Source: JBGPRB01 sp964422155 (lineage in GTDB: Bacteria > Chloroflexota > Dehalococcoidia > Dehalococcoidales > RBG-16-60-22). Taken from it: 64,000 nucleotides of DNA. Positions 8,961 to 17,079 of the stretch are shown piece by piece. Both the position numbers and the translations under genes were made by a program. Location: positions 1 to 64,000 of the forward strand of contig CAYQZZ010000002.1 in assembly GCA_964422155.1 (NCBI GenBank). Direction: 5' to 3'. The notes beneath the pieces are model-generated. The model saw only the letters and a program-made list of their open reading frames with translations, ran no database searches and had not been told where the DNA came from. How positions within the stretch are numbered: position 1 is the first letter of the stretch; each line of letters begins with the position of its first letter.

Positions 8961-9248
8961 TTACTTTCTCAGTGTATTAATAAAATCGTCCAGCGTCAAG
9001 GCGGCGAGAGTATTGGTCTGCAGAGTCCCGCGGGAACCCAGTTCGGTGGCCACCTTGGCGATAGTTTCATTATTCGGTGCTTCCAGGACATTGATAAAGT
9101 CGTACTGACCCAGAACAACATACTGGGCCAGTATTTTTACGCCCATCGCTTCCACCTCTTTGTTGACCTCTTTAATCCTGGTGGGGTTTGATTTTACCGT
9201 TTTCCTGCCTTCATCAGTCAGATTGGTCATCATAATGTACAGCGGCAT
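8961..9248 (-). CDS. GYD domain protein
   Basis: A 95-residue single-domain protein of the GYD family: PLYIMMTNLTDEGRKT at the start, then VLGQYDFINVLEAPN, in which the family's GxYD motif is GQYD. An AlbA/ferredoxin-like alpha-beta fold is expected, with unknown function. A strong AGGAGG ribosome site precedes the ATG. It stands alone. Confidence 0.88.
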   Translation of the reverse strand: MPLYIMMTNLTDEGRKTVKSNPTRIKEVNKEVEAMGVKILAQYVVLGQYDFINVLEAPNNETIAKVATELGSRGTLQTNTLAALTLDDFINTLRK

Positions 9249-9538
9249 AGTTCCCTCCTACCTCTAAAGTTTTAACCTTAACCTCTGGTGCCCTTTGTTG
9301 CCCTTATAGTATTCATATCATGATACAGGTTTACTGTACCGAGGATATATATCTGGAATTATAAGATGTAATATCTGTTTTGTCCATAGCCAATTAACCG
9401 TCGCATGGCTTTTATTATTGTTTACTCTCTCTGGCAGATTACAGTCAATACATTATACAATATTGATAGCGGGTGAAAACATGTTTCGTAGATAAAGGTG
9501 GTATAATAAGAGGTATCAAAACCAGGGCTTTTGTAAGA
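9249..9538. other. Gene-free stretch between GYD gene and upstream ORF
   Basis: About 290 AT-rich bases forming the divergent control region of the GYD gene and the small plus-strand genes. A TATAAT hexamer occurs near 9512, but I see no convincing -35. A short ATATCATGATA near-palindrome lies near 9315. Nothing else is recognised. Confidence 0.4.
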
Positions 9539-9604
9539 ATGGCCGATATAGAACAGAGTCTATTGAAATTAATGATGAAGGACGAATTACAGGGGGGATT
9601 GTGA
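9539..9604 (+). CDS. Possible 21-codon upstream ORF, coupled to next gene
   Basis: Reads MADIEQSLLKLMMKDELQGGL then TGA. Its stop overlaps the next ATG in a TGATG arrangement, typical of translational coupling. There is no strong ribosome site of its own, so expression is uncertain. It could be a leader peptide or simply chance. Confidence 0.3.
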   Translation: MADIEQSLLKLMMKDELQGGL

Positions 9605-9927
9605 TGGATGATATCCTTAATGAAGCTTACGGGATAGTCCAGTGCAAGGAATGTACCTGGTATAAAAGCTGTGTCATACCGATGAAATTCACCGCCGAGG
9701 ACATCCGGCGCCAGCTGGAGCAATCAGCGCCGGGGATGGATGTACCTCAGCAGATTGATACCGGTATGCAGAGTTTATTGTCCAGCATGGCCACGGCGGC
9801 GCAGAACTCGCTGCTGGAAGGGTGTCCTGTTTTTATTCAGCGCCTGCGTAATAGTCCCAGACTTGCCCAGCGCCTGAAAGAGATAATGCAGAACTGGGGC
9901 AACGAAGAGAAGCCCGGGCAGGGTTAA
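9604..9927 (+). CDS. Hypothetical protein with cysteine-rich N-terminus
   Basis: A 107-residue protein starting MDDILNEAYGIVQCKECTWY, with an early C-x2-C-x5-C cluster (QCKECTWYKSC) and a further Cys near residue 74 (EGCPVF). This is compatible with a small metal or Fe-S site. The rest is predicted helical (LSSMATAAQNSLL; RLAQRLKEIMQNW). GTG at 9601 is an alternative start, but the GGGGGG run is better spaced for the ATG at 9604. Family not recognised. Confidence 0.65.
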   Translation: MDDILNEAYGIVQCKECTWYKSCVIPMKFTAEDIRRQLEQSAPGMDVPQQIDTGMQSLLSSMATAAQNSLLEGCPVFIQRLRNSPRLAQRLKEIMQNWGNEEKPGQG

Positions 9928-10057
9928 CCACATTATTCCTCAAGGCGGCTGATTTACAGTTTCAGCGCTTTTCTCTCTTCTGATGTCAAACCAGATTTAT
10001 AGTTCTCCAGTTTCTTTTTACCTTTATTAAAATTATTACACGCCGGGCAAATTTACG

Positions 10058-10711
10058 TCAGGGAGCGCTGGCCTTGGCCAGCGCCGTAAGGCGGCGATAG
10101 CTTTCGGCGGGCTGCGGCTGTAAAAAGATAGCGCTGCCGATGTAAATAACATCCAAGCCGGTCCGGGCGATTTGAGCTATATTGTTTTCCTTGATGCCGC
10201 CATCGATGCCTATCTCAATTTCCGGATAAGCCTTGCGGAAGGCGACTATTTTAACCAGGACCTCAGGAATGAACTTAGCGCCGTAGAAGCCCGGGTTTAC
10301 CGAAAGAAAAAGCACGCTGTCCAGTCGATTGACCAGGTGGGTAATGGCGCTGGTGGGAGTTTCCGGATTGATGGCAAGTCCCACCTGCATGCCGAGATTC
10401 CTGACCGAGCGGATAATTTCTTCCGGTGACGGGGTTGCTTCATAGTGAAAGACAATCTTCTGCGCCCCGGCCTGCTGGAAATCTTCCAGGCAGTTTTCTG
10501 GATGCAGCACCATGAGATGCGCCTCCCAGGTGAGCTTCGTTTTCAGTCCGGCTATCTGCTCGCAGGATACGCTGCGAGAAGGCACGAACTGGCCGTCCAT
10601 GATATCGAACTGAGCGAAGTCGGTGAATTTCTCGGTCTGACGAACCAGTTTTTCCAGCACCGCAGGGTCATCGGTGAGAATGGCGGGCACGGTCCGGATG
10701 CTTTTACCCAT
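10058..10711 (-). CDS. Ribulose-phosphate 3-epimerase-like protein
   Basis: A 217-residue TIM barrel of the Rpe family, which interconverts ribulose- and xylulose-5-phosphate. FDIMDGQFVPS, EAHLMVLHPENC, VNPGFYGAKFIP (phosphate loop) and IGIDGGIKENN are clear. Both catalytic Asp positions (DIMDG, DGG) and the His of EAHLM remain. The metal-ligand His that normally precedes DxMDG is Gln (AQFDIMDG), and the usual PSILSAD start is PAILTDD. It is therefore a divergent member, perhaps acting on another sugar phosphate. AGGAGG precedes the ATG; it is monocistronic. Confidence 0.8.
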   Translation of the reverse strand: MGKSIRTVPAILTDDPAVLEKLVRQTEKFTDFAQFDIMDGQFVPSRSVSCEQIAGLKTKLTWEAHLMVLHPENCLEDFQQAGAQKIVFHYEATPSPEEIIRSVRNLGMQVGLAINPETPTSAITHLVNRLDSVLFLSVNPGFYGAKFIPEVLVKIVAFRKAYPEIEIGIDGGIKENNIAQIARTGLDVIYIGSAIFLQPQPAESYRRLTALAKASAP

Positions 10712-11001
10712 GCTACCTCCTGCAGGAATATCTATCCGGGGACAGGGAAATCGGGGGTGCTATCGCCGACATTGTAGGTGTGAAACAGGTATGATGTCAA
10801 GCTCAGTAATCGGGCAGGTTCCGATGGGAAAGGTTAAAACGGGGAATGTTTTCCGTTGGTGTTAGACCGACCGTTTTTTTATGGAAAATTTACCAGACCT
10901 TTATGTATTCTTTATAGTTTTTATATATTCATTTATAATCGTGTGTCAGAATTGGGTAGAATCTGGGGTAATCAAGTTATCAAGATTGGGGAACAACTGC
11001 G

Positions 11002-11295
11002 ATGAAGATGGCTATCAGCTTCATCTCCGGGGTGATCGTTTGCGGCCTGATTCTATTCGGGGTGAAGACGGTTATTCCTACACAAGCTGAGACTGACAAT
11101 CTGAGCGATGCATCGGAAAACACCACTTTGGGACTGGTAAACCTTATTCCCGATATCGAGAAGATATATCGTAAATCTCTGATTATGCCCTTTGAGAAGG
11201 CCGAGAGTAAAATCTACGACAAAGATATCGCCGAGTTCTACCATGAGCTTTTAGATAAAACCGGGCTCAGAGAATCAGCAAGCGATTCTAAATAG
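11002..11295 (+). CDS. Hypothetical membrane-anchored or secreted small protein
   Basis: A 97-residue protein with one N-terminal hydrophobic segment (residues ~4-22) and a possible signal-peptidase site after PTQA. The remainder is charged and probably helical (DIEKIYRKSLIMPFEKAES). The ATG follows a GGGGA stretch. It converges with the candidate RNA gene on the other strand. Family not recognised. Confidence 0.5.
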   Translation: MKMAISFISGVIVCGLILFGVKTVIPTQAETDNLSDASENTTLGLVNLIPDIEKIYRKSLIMPFEKAESKIYDKDIAEFYHELLDKTGLRESASDSK

Positions 11296-11327
11296 TCGAG
11301 ACCATTCTCCCCCCGAATTACATCCCC

Positions 11328-11364
11328 CAAAAATAATGGAGGTCGCTTTCTCAAGCAACCTCCA
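11328..11364 (-). terminator. Rho-independent terminator of the candidate RNA
   Basis: On the minus strand a 12-pair hairpin with one mismatch (TGGAGGTTGCTT / AAGCGACCTCCA) is followed at once by TTATTTTT. This is a textbook terminator shape. Confidence 0.8.
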
Positions 11365-11503
11365 CTGTCAAGACTAACTGGTTCCGGACTCAACTCACCT
11401 GCGGTAATCACTACCGTACTGGGCGTCCTTTTTAAGGATCTGCCTCCAGTTTAATCTATCAAGCCGAGTCCGCTTTCTGCTTGCCCCACCGGCTGGCAGG
11501 GCA

Positions 11504-11548
11504 TCAACAGTCCACCTGCCAAACTCCGAACAACTCGTGAAGCTTCAT
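11504..11548 (-). CDS. 14-codon ORF inside candidate RNA
   Basis: Reads MKLHELFGVWQVDC then TGA. The ATG has GGGAGG six bases upstream, as good as that of any large gene here. Possible leader peptide or dual-function RNA product; no homologue is recognised. Confidence 0.45.
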   Translation of the reverse strand: MKLHELFGVWQVDC

Positions 11549-11596
11549 TGTACACCTCCCGAAGCATATTCAGGTTGTGCCTAGAGCTTCTGGCTA

Positions 11597-11625
11597 ATAT
11601 TAACACACTAAGTGACAGTTGTCAA
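11597..11625 (-). promoter_or_regulatory. Near-consensus sigma70 promoter of candidate RNA
   Basis: Minus-strand TTGACA at 11625-11620, 17-base spacer, then TAATAT at 11602-11597. Transcription would begin about 11590 and run away from the SDR genes. Confidence 0.8.
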
Positions 11626-11673
11626 GTACAAAAGTAGGCCTAACTACCTGAGAAGAAAGTCCTATTACCTTGC

Positions 11674-12435
11674 CTACTGCATGGTCGAGCCACCGTCAAC
11701 GCAGAGAATCTGGCCGACGATATGGGCAGAGACGTCCGATACCAGAAAAGCAACGGCATTGGCGATATCCTGAGGTGTGGTCTCTTTCCCTCTCGGTGTT
11801 TGCGGTATGAACCCTTTTTTAATTACCTCAGGGTCTCTCGGGTCGAAATTGGTGAGCCCCCATCCCGGAGCGACGCTGTTGACGTTTATTCCCTGCTTGA
11901 TGACCATGCCTGCCAGCCCCCTGGTGAAGACGTAGAGTGCGGCCTTGGACATACTGTAAGTGGATACGCCGGGGAAAGCCTGCTTGGCAACGCTGGACGA
12001 TATGTTGACAATCTTTCCGTATTTATGTTCTATCATTCCCGGGAGGACAGCCTGCGAACAGAACATGGCGCCCTTAGTGTTGAGATTGAAATCCTTGTTC
12101 CAGGTCTCTTCTTTCGCTTCTATAAAGTTGAATGCTCCCATGTGCATGCCGCCGGCGTTGTTTACCAGGATGTCTATCCTGCCGAACTCCGCCAGAGCTT
12201 TCTTGACCATTTCAATAACTTCGACTTTTTGCGTAACATCAGCTTTGATGGCCGTGGTTTTTCGGCCTAGGGCCTTGACCTCAGCCGCTGTTTTCTTGGC
12301 ATCATCGAGTTTTAAATCGTTGACGATAACATCGCACCCTTCTTTTGCCAGCGTTAAACAAATAGCCTTGCCGAAGCCTATCTGGCTTCCTGCCCCGGTT
12401 ACCAGTGCAATTTTTCCTTTAAGACCAAGATCCAT
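11674..12435 (-). CDS. SDR family NAD(P)-dependent oxidoreductase
   Basis: A 253-residue classical short-chain dehydrogenase, resembling 3-oxoacyl-ACP reductase (FabG)-type enzymes. The cofactor loop is TGAGSQIGFGK rather than the usual TGxxxGIG. NNAGG follows, and the catalytic Ser-Tyr-Lys set is in NISSSVAKQ and YSMSK. The C-terminus VGQILCVDGGSTMQ is normal. It is a paralog of the next SDR upstream, and both share the SQIGFGK loop. It lies downstream of a liv-type transporter and may oxidise or reduce a metabolite imported by it (inference). Confidence 0.88.
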   Translation of the reverse strand: MDLGLKGKIALVTGAGSQIGFGKAICLTLAKEGCDVIVNDLKLDDAKKTAAEVKALGRKTTAIKADVTQKVEVIEMVKKALAEFGRIDILVNNAGGMHMGAFNFIEAKEETWNKDFNLNTKGAMFCSQAVLPGMIEHKYGKIVNISSSVAKQAFPGVSTYSMSKAALYVFTRGLAGMVIKQGINVNSVAPGWGLTNFDPRDPEVIKKGFIPQTPRGKETTPQDIANAVAFLVSDVSAHIVGQILCVDGGSTMQ

Positions 12436-12552
12436 TTTTACCCCTTTTTTTTATTTACAGTTATTAATTTACCGGGTGAATAGCCTGTCCGTTATCCTCC
12501 GATTAAGGCGTTGCTACTATGACAACCGAGTGAATTATCGGGTGGCCACTGA

Positions 12553-13314
12553 CTACAATACCGAGCCGCCGGAAATCTGGAGGACCTGGCCGGTGATATC
12601 GCCGGAGATATCCGACGCAAAGAAGATGGTGGCATAGGCGATATCCATCGGTGTGGTGGCTTTGCCCATCGGAATTGACTTGACCAGCATGTCTACCACT
12701 GCCTGTTTATTGGGGGCCTTAATGAAATTGGTGGGTGAAGGACCTGGGGCGACGCAGTTGACCCGTATGCCGGACTTAGCTTCCACGGTAGCCAGTTGCT
12801 TGGTGAATATATCAATGGCGGCCTTGGACATGGCGTACATCCCGACACCATGACCGTACATATGGGTGCTGCCTGAGCCGATGTTGACAATGACACCGTA
12901 CTTCTGGTTTTTCATGTAGGGGAGAACAGCCTGGGTGACGAACATGGTGCCGTAGAGGTTAAGGCTGACTTCTTTATCCCAGATTTCTCTCTTCTGCTCC
13001 TCTAAAGGTCCGCCGCCCATGATGCCGCCGGCAACATTGCACAGGATGTCAATCTTATCGTATTCATCGGTGACTTTCTTGACCATTGCCTGAACCTCAT
13101 CCCTGTTGGTCACGTCCGCCTTGACGGCGATAGACTTGCGGCTGAGTTTTTTTATCTCTTCCGCCGTTAATTTAGCGTCATCGAGATTGATGTCGGTGAC
13201 GGCGACGGCATCGCATCCTTCCTTTGCCAGAAGGAGCGCAATCTGCTTTCCAAAGCCTATCTGGCTGCCAGCCCCGGTTACCAGGGCTACCTTGCCTTTA
13301 AAACCTAAATCCAT
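12553..13314 (-). CDS. SDR family NAD(P)-dependent oxidoreductase (paralog)
   Basis: Also 253 residues, with the cofactor loop TGAGSQIGFGK. The catalytic region is NIGSGSTHMYG with YAMSK, and the C-terminus ITGQVLQISGG is SDR-like. It is clearly related to the adjacent SDR, which suggests a local duplication, but the two differ in the substrate loop (PGPSPTNFIKAPN here against PGWGLTNFDPRDP). AGGAGG precedes the ATG. It probably belongs to the end of the liv transcription unit, although a 384-base repeat-bearing gap intervenes. Confidence 0.88.
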   Translation of the reverse strand: MDLGFKGKVALVTGAGSQIGFGKQIALLLAKEGCDAVAVTDINLDDAKLTAEEIKKLSRKSIAVKADVTNRDEVQAMVKKVTDEYDKIDILCNVAGGIMGGGPLEEQKREIWDKEVSLNLYGTMFVTQAVLPYMKNQKYGVIVNIGSGSTHMYGHGVGMYAMSKAAIDIFTKQLATVEAKSGIRVNCVAPGPSPTNFIKAPNKQAVVDMLVKSIPMGKATTPMDIAYATIFFASDISGDITGQVLQISGGSVL

Positions 13315-13429
13315 TATTTCCTCCTGTCTTTTTTACATCGATTTGCAGGTTTCATTATATAACATATTCATGGTTACCGTGAAATCCTCAGAATTCTATG
13401 TACTCCAATACATAGCAGATAGTTCTACC

Positions 13430-13575
13430 TCACCCCTTCAGGGTGAACCCTTCTGGGTGAACCCCCTCTCCAAACGGGACAGTGAGCAAAACCGTTAATA
13501 ATCCTGTTTGGAGAAGGGGAAAACAAATGAGAGGGGGCTCGGCGCCCCCTCTCGCTATGCACTCCCCTTGATGGA
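13430..13575. repeat. Palindromic intergenic repeat (CCCCTCTCC family)
   Basis: Begins with two near-copies of a GGTGAACCC(T/C) unit, then CCCCCTCTCCAAAC paired with GTTTGGAGAAGGGG about 50 bases later, then GAGAGGGGGCTCGGCGCCCCCTCTC, a strong hairpin, and a CGCTATGCACTCCCC tail shared with the repeat at 5.5 kb. The remainder of 13315-13698 holds no gene. Confidence 0.7.
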
Positions 13576-13698
13576 AAATGAGAGTATGTAATGGAGATAG
13601 ACGGTGATGTTATGAGGGCTTGAAGTGGGAATTGCTTTGTTGCCATGTTCCCCGCAATGACATTTCAGAGAGGATTTCGATGATTCAAGATATTGCGG

Positions 13699-14418
13699 TT
13701 ACAGTCCCAGATAGGCTTTTCTGACGTGGTCGCTTTTGAGGAGGTCTTCGCAGCATCCTTCCAGGGCTATGCGGCCGTTTTCCAGCACACATGCCCGGTC
13801 GGCTATTTCCAGGGTTTGCCGGACATTTTGCTCGATGAGGAGTATGGTAATCCCCTGTTCACGAAGGGACTTGATTTTCTGAAAGACCTCCAATACCAGT
13901 CTCGGCGCCAGACCATTTGACGGCTCATCAATAATGCACAGCTTTGGCCTTGACATTAAGCCCCGCCCCATAGCCACCATCTGCTGCTCACCGCCGCTTA
14001 AGGTTCTGGCCAGTTGCCCCGCTCTTTCTTTTAATATGGGGAAAAGCTGGTAAACCTGCTCCAGGGTTTCCTGCTTGTGTTTCCAGGCGCGGCCGATATA
14101 CGCGCCCATCTCCAGGTTCTCGCGTACCGACATCTCCGTAAAAAGCTTTCTGCCCTCGGGGATGTGAGAAATACCAAGTTCTACAATAGCATGAGGTGGT
14201 AAATTATCGATTCTCTGACCGAGGAAACTTACCGTACCAGAGGTCGGGCGCAGTATGCCGGAGATAGTGTGAAGCAGGGTCGTTTTACCGGCGCCATTGG
14301 CGCCGATGAGCGCTAAAATTTCTCCCTCATTGATTTTCAGACAGATGTCCCAGAGTACCTGAATCTGTCCGTAAAAAGTATTGAGACTATTAACTTCCAG
14401 AATCGGTTTGCTCTCCAA
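13699..14418 (-). CDS. livF: Branched-chain amino acid type ABC transporter ATPase LivF
   Basis: A 239-residue ATPase subunit of a HAAT-family importer. Walker A is GANGAGKTT, the signature is LSGGEQQMVAMGR, and Walker B is LCIIDEPSNGL. The C-terminus ending in HVRKAYLGL is the usual LivF ending. The start overlaps the end of livG by 29 bases. Works at the inner face of the membrane with LivG to energise LivHM. The family transports leucine/isoleucine/valine but also urea, amides and aromatic acids, so the substrate is not proven. Confidence 0.95.
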   Translation of the reverse strand: MESKPILEVNSLNTFYGQIQVLWDICLKINEGEILALIGANGAGKTTLLHTISGILRPTSGTVSFLGQRIDNLPPHAIVELGISHIPEGRKLFTEMSVRENLEMGAYIGRAWKHKQETLEQVYQLFPILKERAGQLARTLSGGEQQMVAMGRGLMSRPKLCIIDEPSNGLAPRLVLEVFQKIKSLREQGITILLIEQNVRQTLEIADRACVLENGRIALEGCCEDLLKSDHVRKAYLGL

Positions 14419-15127
14419 GATATACCTCGACTACCGTTTTACTATTGGCGATTTCCTGCGGGGTTCCTTCCGCAATTTTTTTGCCGTAATTGAGCACAAT
14501 TATGCGGTCGCATACGTTCATGATTGCTTTCATGACGTGCTCAATCATAACAACGGTGATTCCTTTGCCCCTTATCTGCTTTACCAGGTCCATAGCCTGG
14601 GTAATCTCGGTCTGGTTCAGGCCTGCCATCAGTTCATCGAGCAACAGCAGTTCTGGCTTGGTGGCCAACGCCCTGGCTACCTCAAGACGTTTCTGGTTAG
14701 CCAGCGTCAGGTCTCTGGCAGGTGAGTTGCTTACTTTTGATAGTCCCACGAACTCCAGAAGCGTCATAGCTTCTCTGGTAGCTTCCGCGGATGACGGGCT
14801 TTTTGGCGGCCCGAAAAACGCCCCTACGCGTATATTTTCCACGGCCGGCAGATTGGCGAATATCTTGACCGTTTGAAAAGTCCTGGCAATTCCCAGCCGG
14901 CAAATTTTGTAAGGTTTGAGGCCGGTGATGTTTTTATCTTTGAATTTTATTATCCCGGGCTTGGGCACAAGGGACGCTGATATCAGGTTGAACAGGGTTG
15001 TTTTACCGGCGCCGTTGGGGCCAATCAGGCCAACCACTTCACCCTGGTCGACGTAGAAACTGACGTCTGATACTGCGGCTAAACCGCCGAAATACTTGGT
15101 GACTCCCTCACCCTCAAGTATGTGCAC
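14390..15127 (-). CDS. livG: Branched-chain amino acid type ABC transporter ATPase LivG
   Basis: A 245-residue second ATPase. Walker A is GPNGAGKTT, RLGIARTFQ is the LivG Q-loop region, Walker B is LLLLDELMAGL, and the switch His is in VVMIEHVM. The ABC signature is unusual: where LivG normally has LSYGQQRRLE, this protein reads LTLANQKRLE, lacking the SGG/SYG glycine. The signature of the partner LivF is intact. The start overlaps livM by 14 bases, so translation is coupled. Confidence 0.93.
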   Translation of the reverse strand: MHILEGEGVTKYFGGLAAVSDVSFYVDQGEVVGLIGPNGAGKTTLFNLISASLVPKPGIIKFKDKNITGLKPYKICRLGIARTFQTVKIFANLPAVENIRVGAFFGPPKSPSSAEATREAMTLLEFVGLSKVSNSPARDLTLANQKRLEVARALATKPELLLLDELMAGLNQTEITQAMDLVKQIRGKGITVVMIEHVMKAIMNVCDRIIVLNYGKKIAEGTPQEIANSKTVVEVYLGEQTDSGS

Positions 15128-16064
15128 GTTCTGCCCTCGATATTCGCCTTTGTATTTTTTGTATCAGTCCCACAAGCCCCTGGGGCAAGTATAATATGAC
15201 CGCTATTAATATGATACCAAAAATGAGCATATAGTAATAGGGGAATTTGGTAAGCAGCAGTTCTTCAAGATAGGCAAAGATAGCTGCACCTATTACGGGA
15301 CCATAAAGTTGCCCCATACCGCCAAAGATGGCCATCAAAACGGGCATAAAAGAGAAGAGCGGATTAAAGGCAACGTACGGGTCAACATATGTCCATCTTG
15401 TCGCCATGATAGCCCCGGCGGCCCCCATGAAGATAGCGCTGATGGCAAAGGTGATAGTCTTTAAAAGGGTTACATTAACGCCTGTGTGAGCCGCGGCTTC
15501 CTCGTTCTCACCGATGCTTTGCAGCGCTAATCCGTATTTGGAGCGCCTGATAAAGTAAGCGGTGATCATTAATATAACAAGAATGCCGAGCATGACGTAA
15601 AAAATGGTGGTGTTACTTTCCAGGACAACGAATCTGCCGCGCGTGCGCGTTACAACAATCTCCCAAAATAAGAGAAGCTCCTTCATGAGCACAACGAGTC
15701 CGAAAGTAAATATAGCAAAATATATGCCCCTCAGCCTCAGGGTTATGATGCCAACGAGAAAGGCAAGTATGAAGCTGATGAGACCACCAATAGCGACAAC
15801 AGCAAGCAGGGGTAATATCTTCCCCAATACGGCCATGGTATATATGCCGACCCCGAAGAATGCCGCCGGCGCCAGTGAGATGTAACCGGTAGGACCGGAA
15901 AAAATAGTCCAGCTCACCGTAATGACGATATACATCAGGATGGCGGTCACTAATATGACATTATAAGCCGAGCCATAGAGGGGTAAAATAGCTAACAGGA
16001 CCAAGATTAGCAAAGATATCCCCGGTAGAAGCGACCTTTTAGAAATAATCCTTGAAATATCCAT
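15114..16064 (-). CDS. livM: Branched-chain amino acid type ABC transporter permease LivM
   Basis: A 316-residue integral membrane protein with about ten hydrophobic segments. It carries the family's SLAPAAFFGVGIYTMAVLGK segment and the EAA-like stretch IGENEEAAAHTGVNV that contacts the ATPases. The GGMGQLYGPVIGA region near the C-terminus is typical of LivM. Forms the channel with LivH. The gene begins 4 bases after livH, so they are cotranscribed. Confidence 0.94.
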   Translation of the reverse strand: MDISRIISKRSLLPGISLLILVLLAILPLYGSAYNVILVTAILMYIVITVSWTIFSGPTGYISLAPAAFFGVGIYTMAVLGKILPLLAVVAIGGLISFILAFLVGIITLRLRGIYFAIFTFGLVVLMKELLLFWEIVVTRTRGRFVVLESNTTIFYVMLGILVILMITAYFIRRSKYGLALQSIGENEEAAAHTGVNVTLLKTITFAISAIFMGAAGAIMATRWTYVDPYVAFNPLFSFMPVLMAIFGGMGQLYGPVIGAAIFAYLEELLLTKFPYYYMLIFGIILIAVILYLPQGLVGLIQKIQRRISRAERAHT

Positions 16065-16068
16065 CTCT

Positions 16069-16935
16069 CTACTTCCCCAGAATACCTTTCGGTCTCACCA
16101 GGAGCAGGAGCATGAAGAGCACGTAATAAGCAGCCATGGCTAAACCGGGCTGGTAGCTACTCACGATGCTGCCGATAAGACCGAGTATGAAACCCCCGAT
16201 AAAACTGCCGGGGATACTGCCCATCCCACCTAGGACGACCACAATGATGGCGATTATGGTATATCCCAGACCCATAGTTGCGTAAAGAGGGTAGCACATG
16301 CTTATAAGCACACCGGCTAAACCGGCCATTAAAGCACCAAAGCCAAAGCACAAAGCCAGCACAAGATTGATATTTACCCCCATGAGGCTTGCGATGGTCG
16401 GGTCCTGAGCTGCTGCCCTGATGGCTTTCCCCAGGCGGGTACGGGCTAAAAAGATATAGAAGGCTAAACCTATGACTACCGCAAACAAAAGGGCTACCAG
16501 GCGATTGGCGGAAAATACCGTTCCCGCAAAATTGACCCCAATGGCTAGATAGGAGTACCCTCTCATCCCACCACCCCATATGGCTAAGGCTATATTCTGG
16601 ATGATAAAGAGGAGACCGAAAGTGGCCAGCATGGAATTGCCTTCATAGGCGCCTGGTGATGGTGACGAGATTCTAAGGCGGGTGAACAAAGTCCGGTGAA
16701 GAAGAAAACCGATGATGAACATAAGAGGACCGCAAATGGCCAGGGCCACCAGCGGGTTAATCCCAAAGGCTGAATATAGCGCCCAGGTGATGAAAGCCCC
16801 GAACATAATAAACTCGCCATGAGACACGTTCAGCACCCGGGCCACACCATACTGCAGGCTGAGCCCCATGGCGATAAGGGCATAGATGCCACCCATCAGT
16901 AAACCGGCAATTACTATATTCAGGGCTTTTATCAT
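16069..16935 (-). CDS. livH: Branched-chain amino acid type ABC transporter permease LivH
   Basis: A 288-residue permease with about eight membrane segments. Signatures include GGIYALIAMGLSLQYGVARV, NVSHGEFIMFGAF, the EAA-like loop AIRAAAQDPTIASLMGVN, and VVLGGMGSIPGSFIGG. Pairs with LivM in the membrane. The ribosome site before the ATG is weak. A 144-base gap separates it from the binding-protein gene upstream, which is enough for differential expression. Confidence 0.94.
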   Translation of the reverse strand: MIKALNIVIAGLLMGGIYALIAMGLSLQYGVARVLNVSHGEFIMFGAFITWALYSAFGINPLVALAICGPLMFIIGFLLHRTLFTRLRISSPSPGAYEGNSMLATFGLLFIIQNIALAIWGGGMRGYSYLAIGVNFAGTVFSANRLVALLFAVVIGLAFYIFLARTRLGKAIRAAAQDPTIASLMGVNINLVLALCFGFGALMAGLAGVLISMCYPLYATMGLGYTIIAIIVVVLGGMGSIPGSFIGGFILGLIGSIVSSYQPGLAMAAYYVLFMLLLLVRPKGILGK

Positions 16936-17079
16936 ATAATCATTTATTGGTGTAAATCATAGGTGCAGGCTGCCTAAAAGGCACAGAATTCGCCATTTTA
17001 AAGGAATAACCACTCTCAAGAGTCGTTATATACCCTTTAGACAGCCTGCCTGTTGTTGCTACGCTTATGCAATATGTTT

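Larger units (their letters stand above)
11328..11590 (-). ncRNA. Candidate free-standing structured RNA (~260 nt)
   Basis: A defined transcription unit with no normal-length gene: an ideal promoter, ~260 bases, then a strong terminator. Internal pairings read on the minus strand include CGGACTC with GAGTCCG, AACTGG with CCAGTT enclosing two hairpins (ATCCTT-AAAAAGGAC; CGGTA-GTGAT-TACCG), and GGCAG with CTGCC. Inside lies a 14-codon ORF with a strong ribosome site. I do not see the signatures of tmRNA, RNase P RNA, SRP RNA or a T-box. It could be a regulatory small RNA, a dual-function RNA, or an attenuator that has lost its downstream gene. Confidence 0.6.

Noticed and set aside
10881..11090. 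69-codon plus-strand frame
   Set aside because: Overlaps the small membrane protein start in another frame; the latter has a better hydrophobic signal and ribosome site.
11328..11590. tmRNA, RNase P RNA, SRP RNA or T-box for the structured RNA
   Set aside because: No tag-peptide or tRNA-like end, no GAGGAAAGTCC core, no GGAAGCA SRP loop, no T-box antiterminator sequence and no downstream gene.
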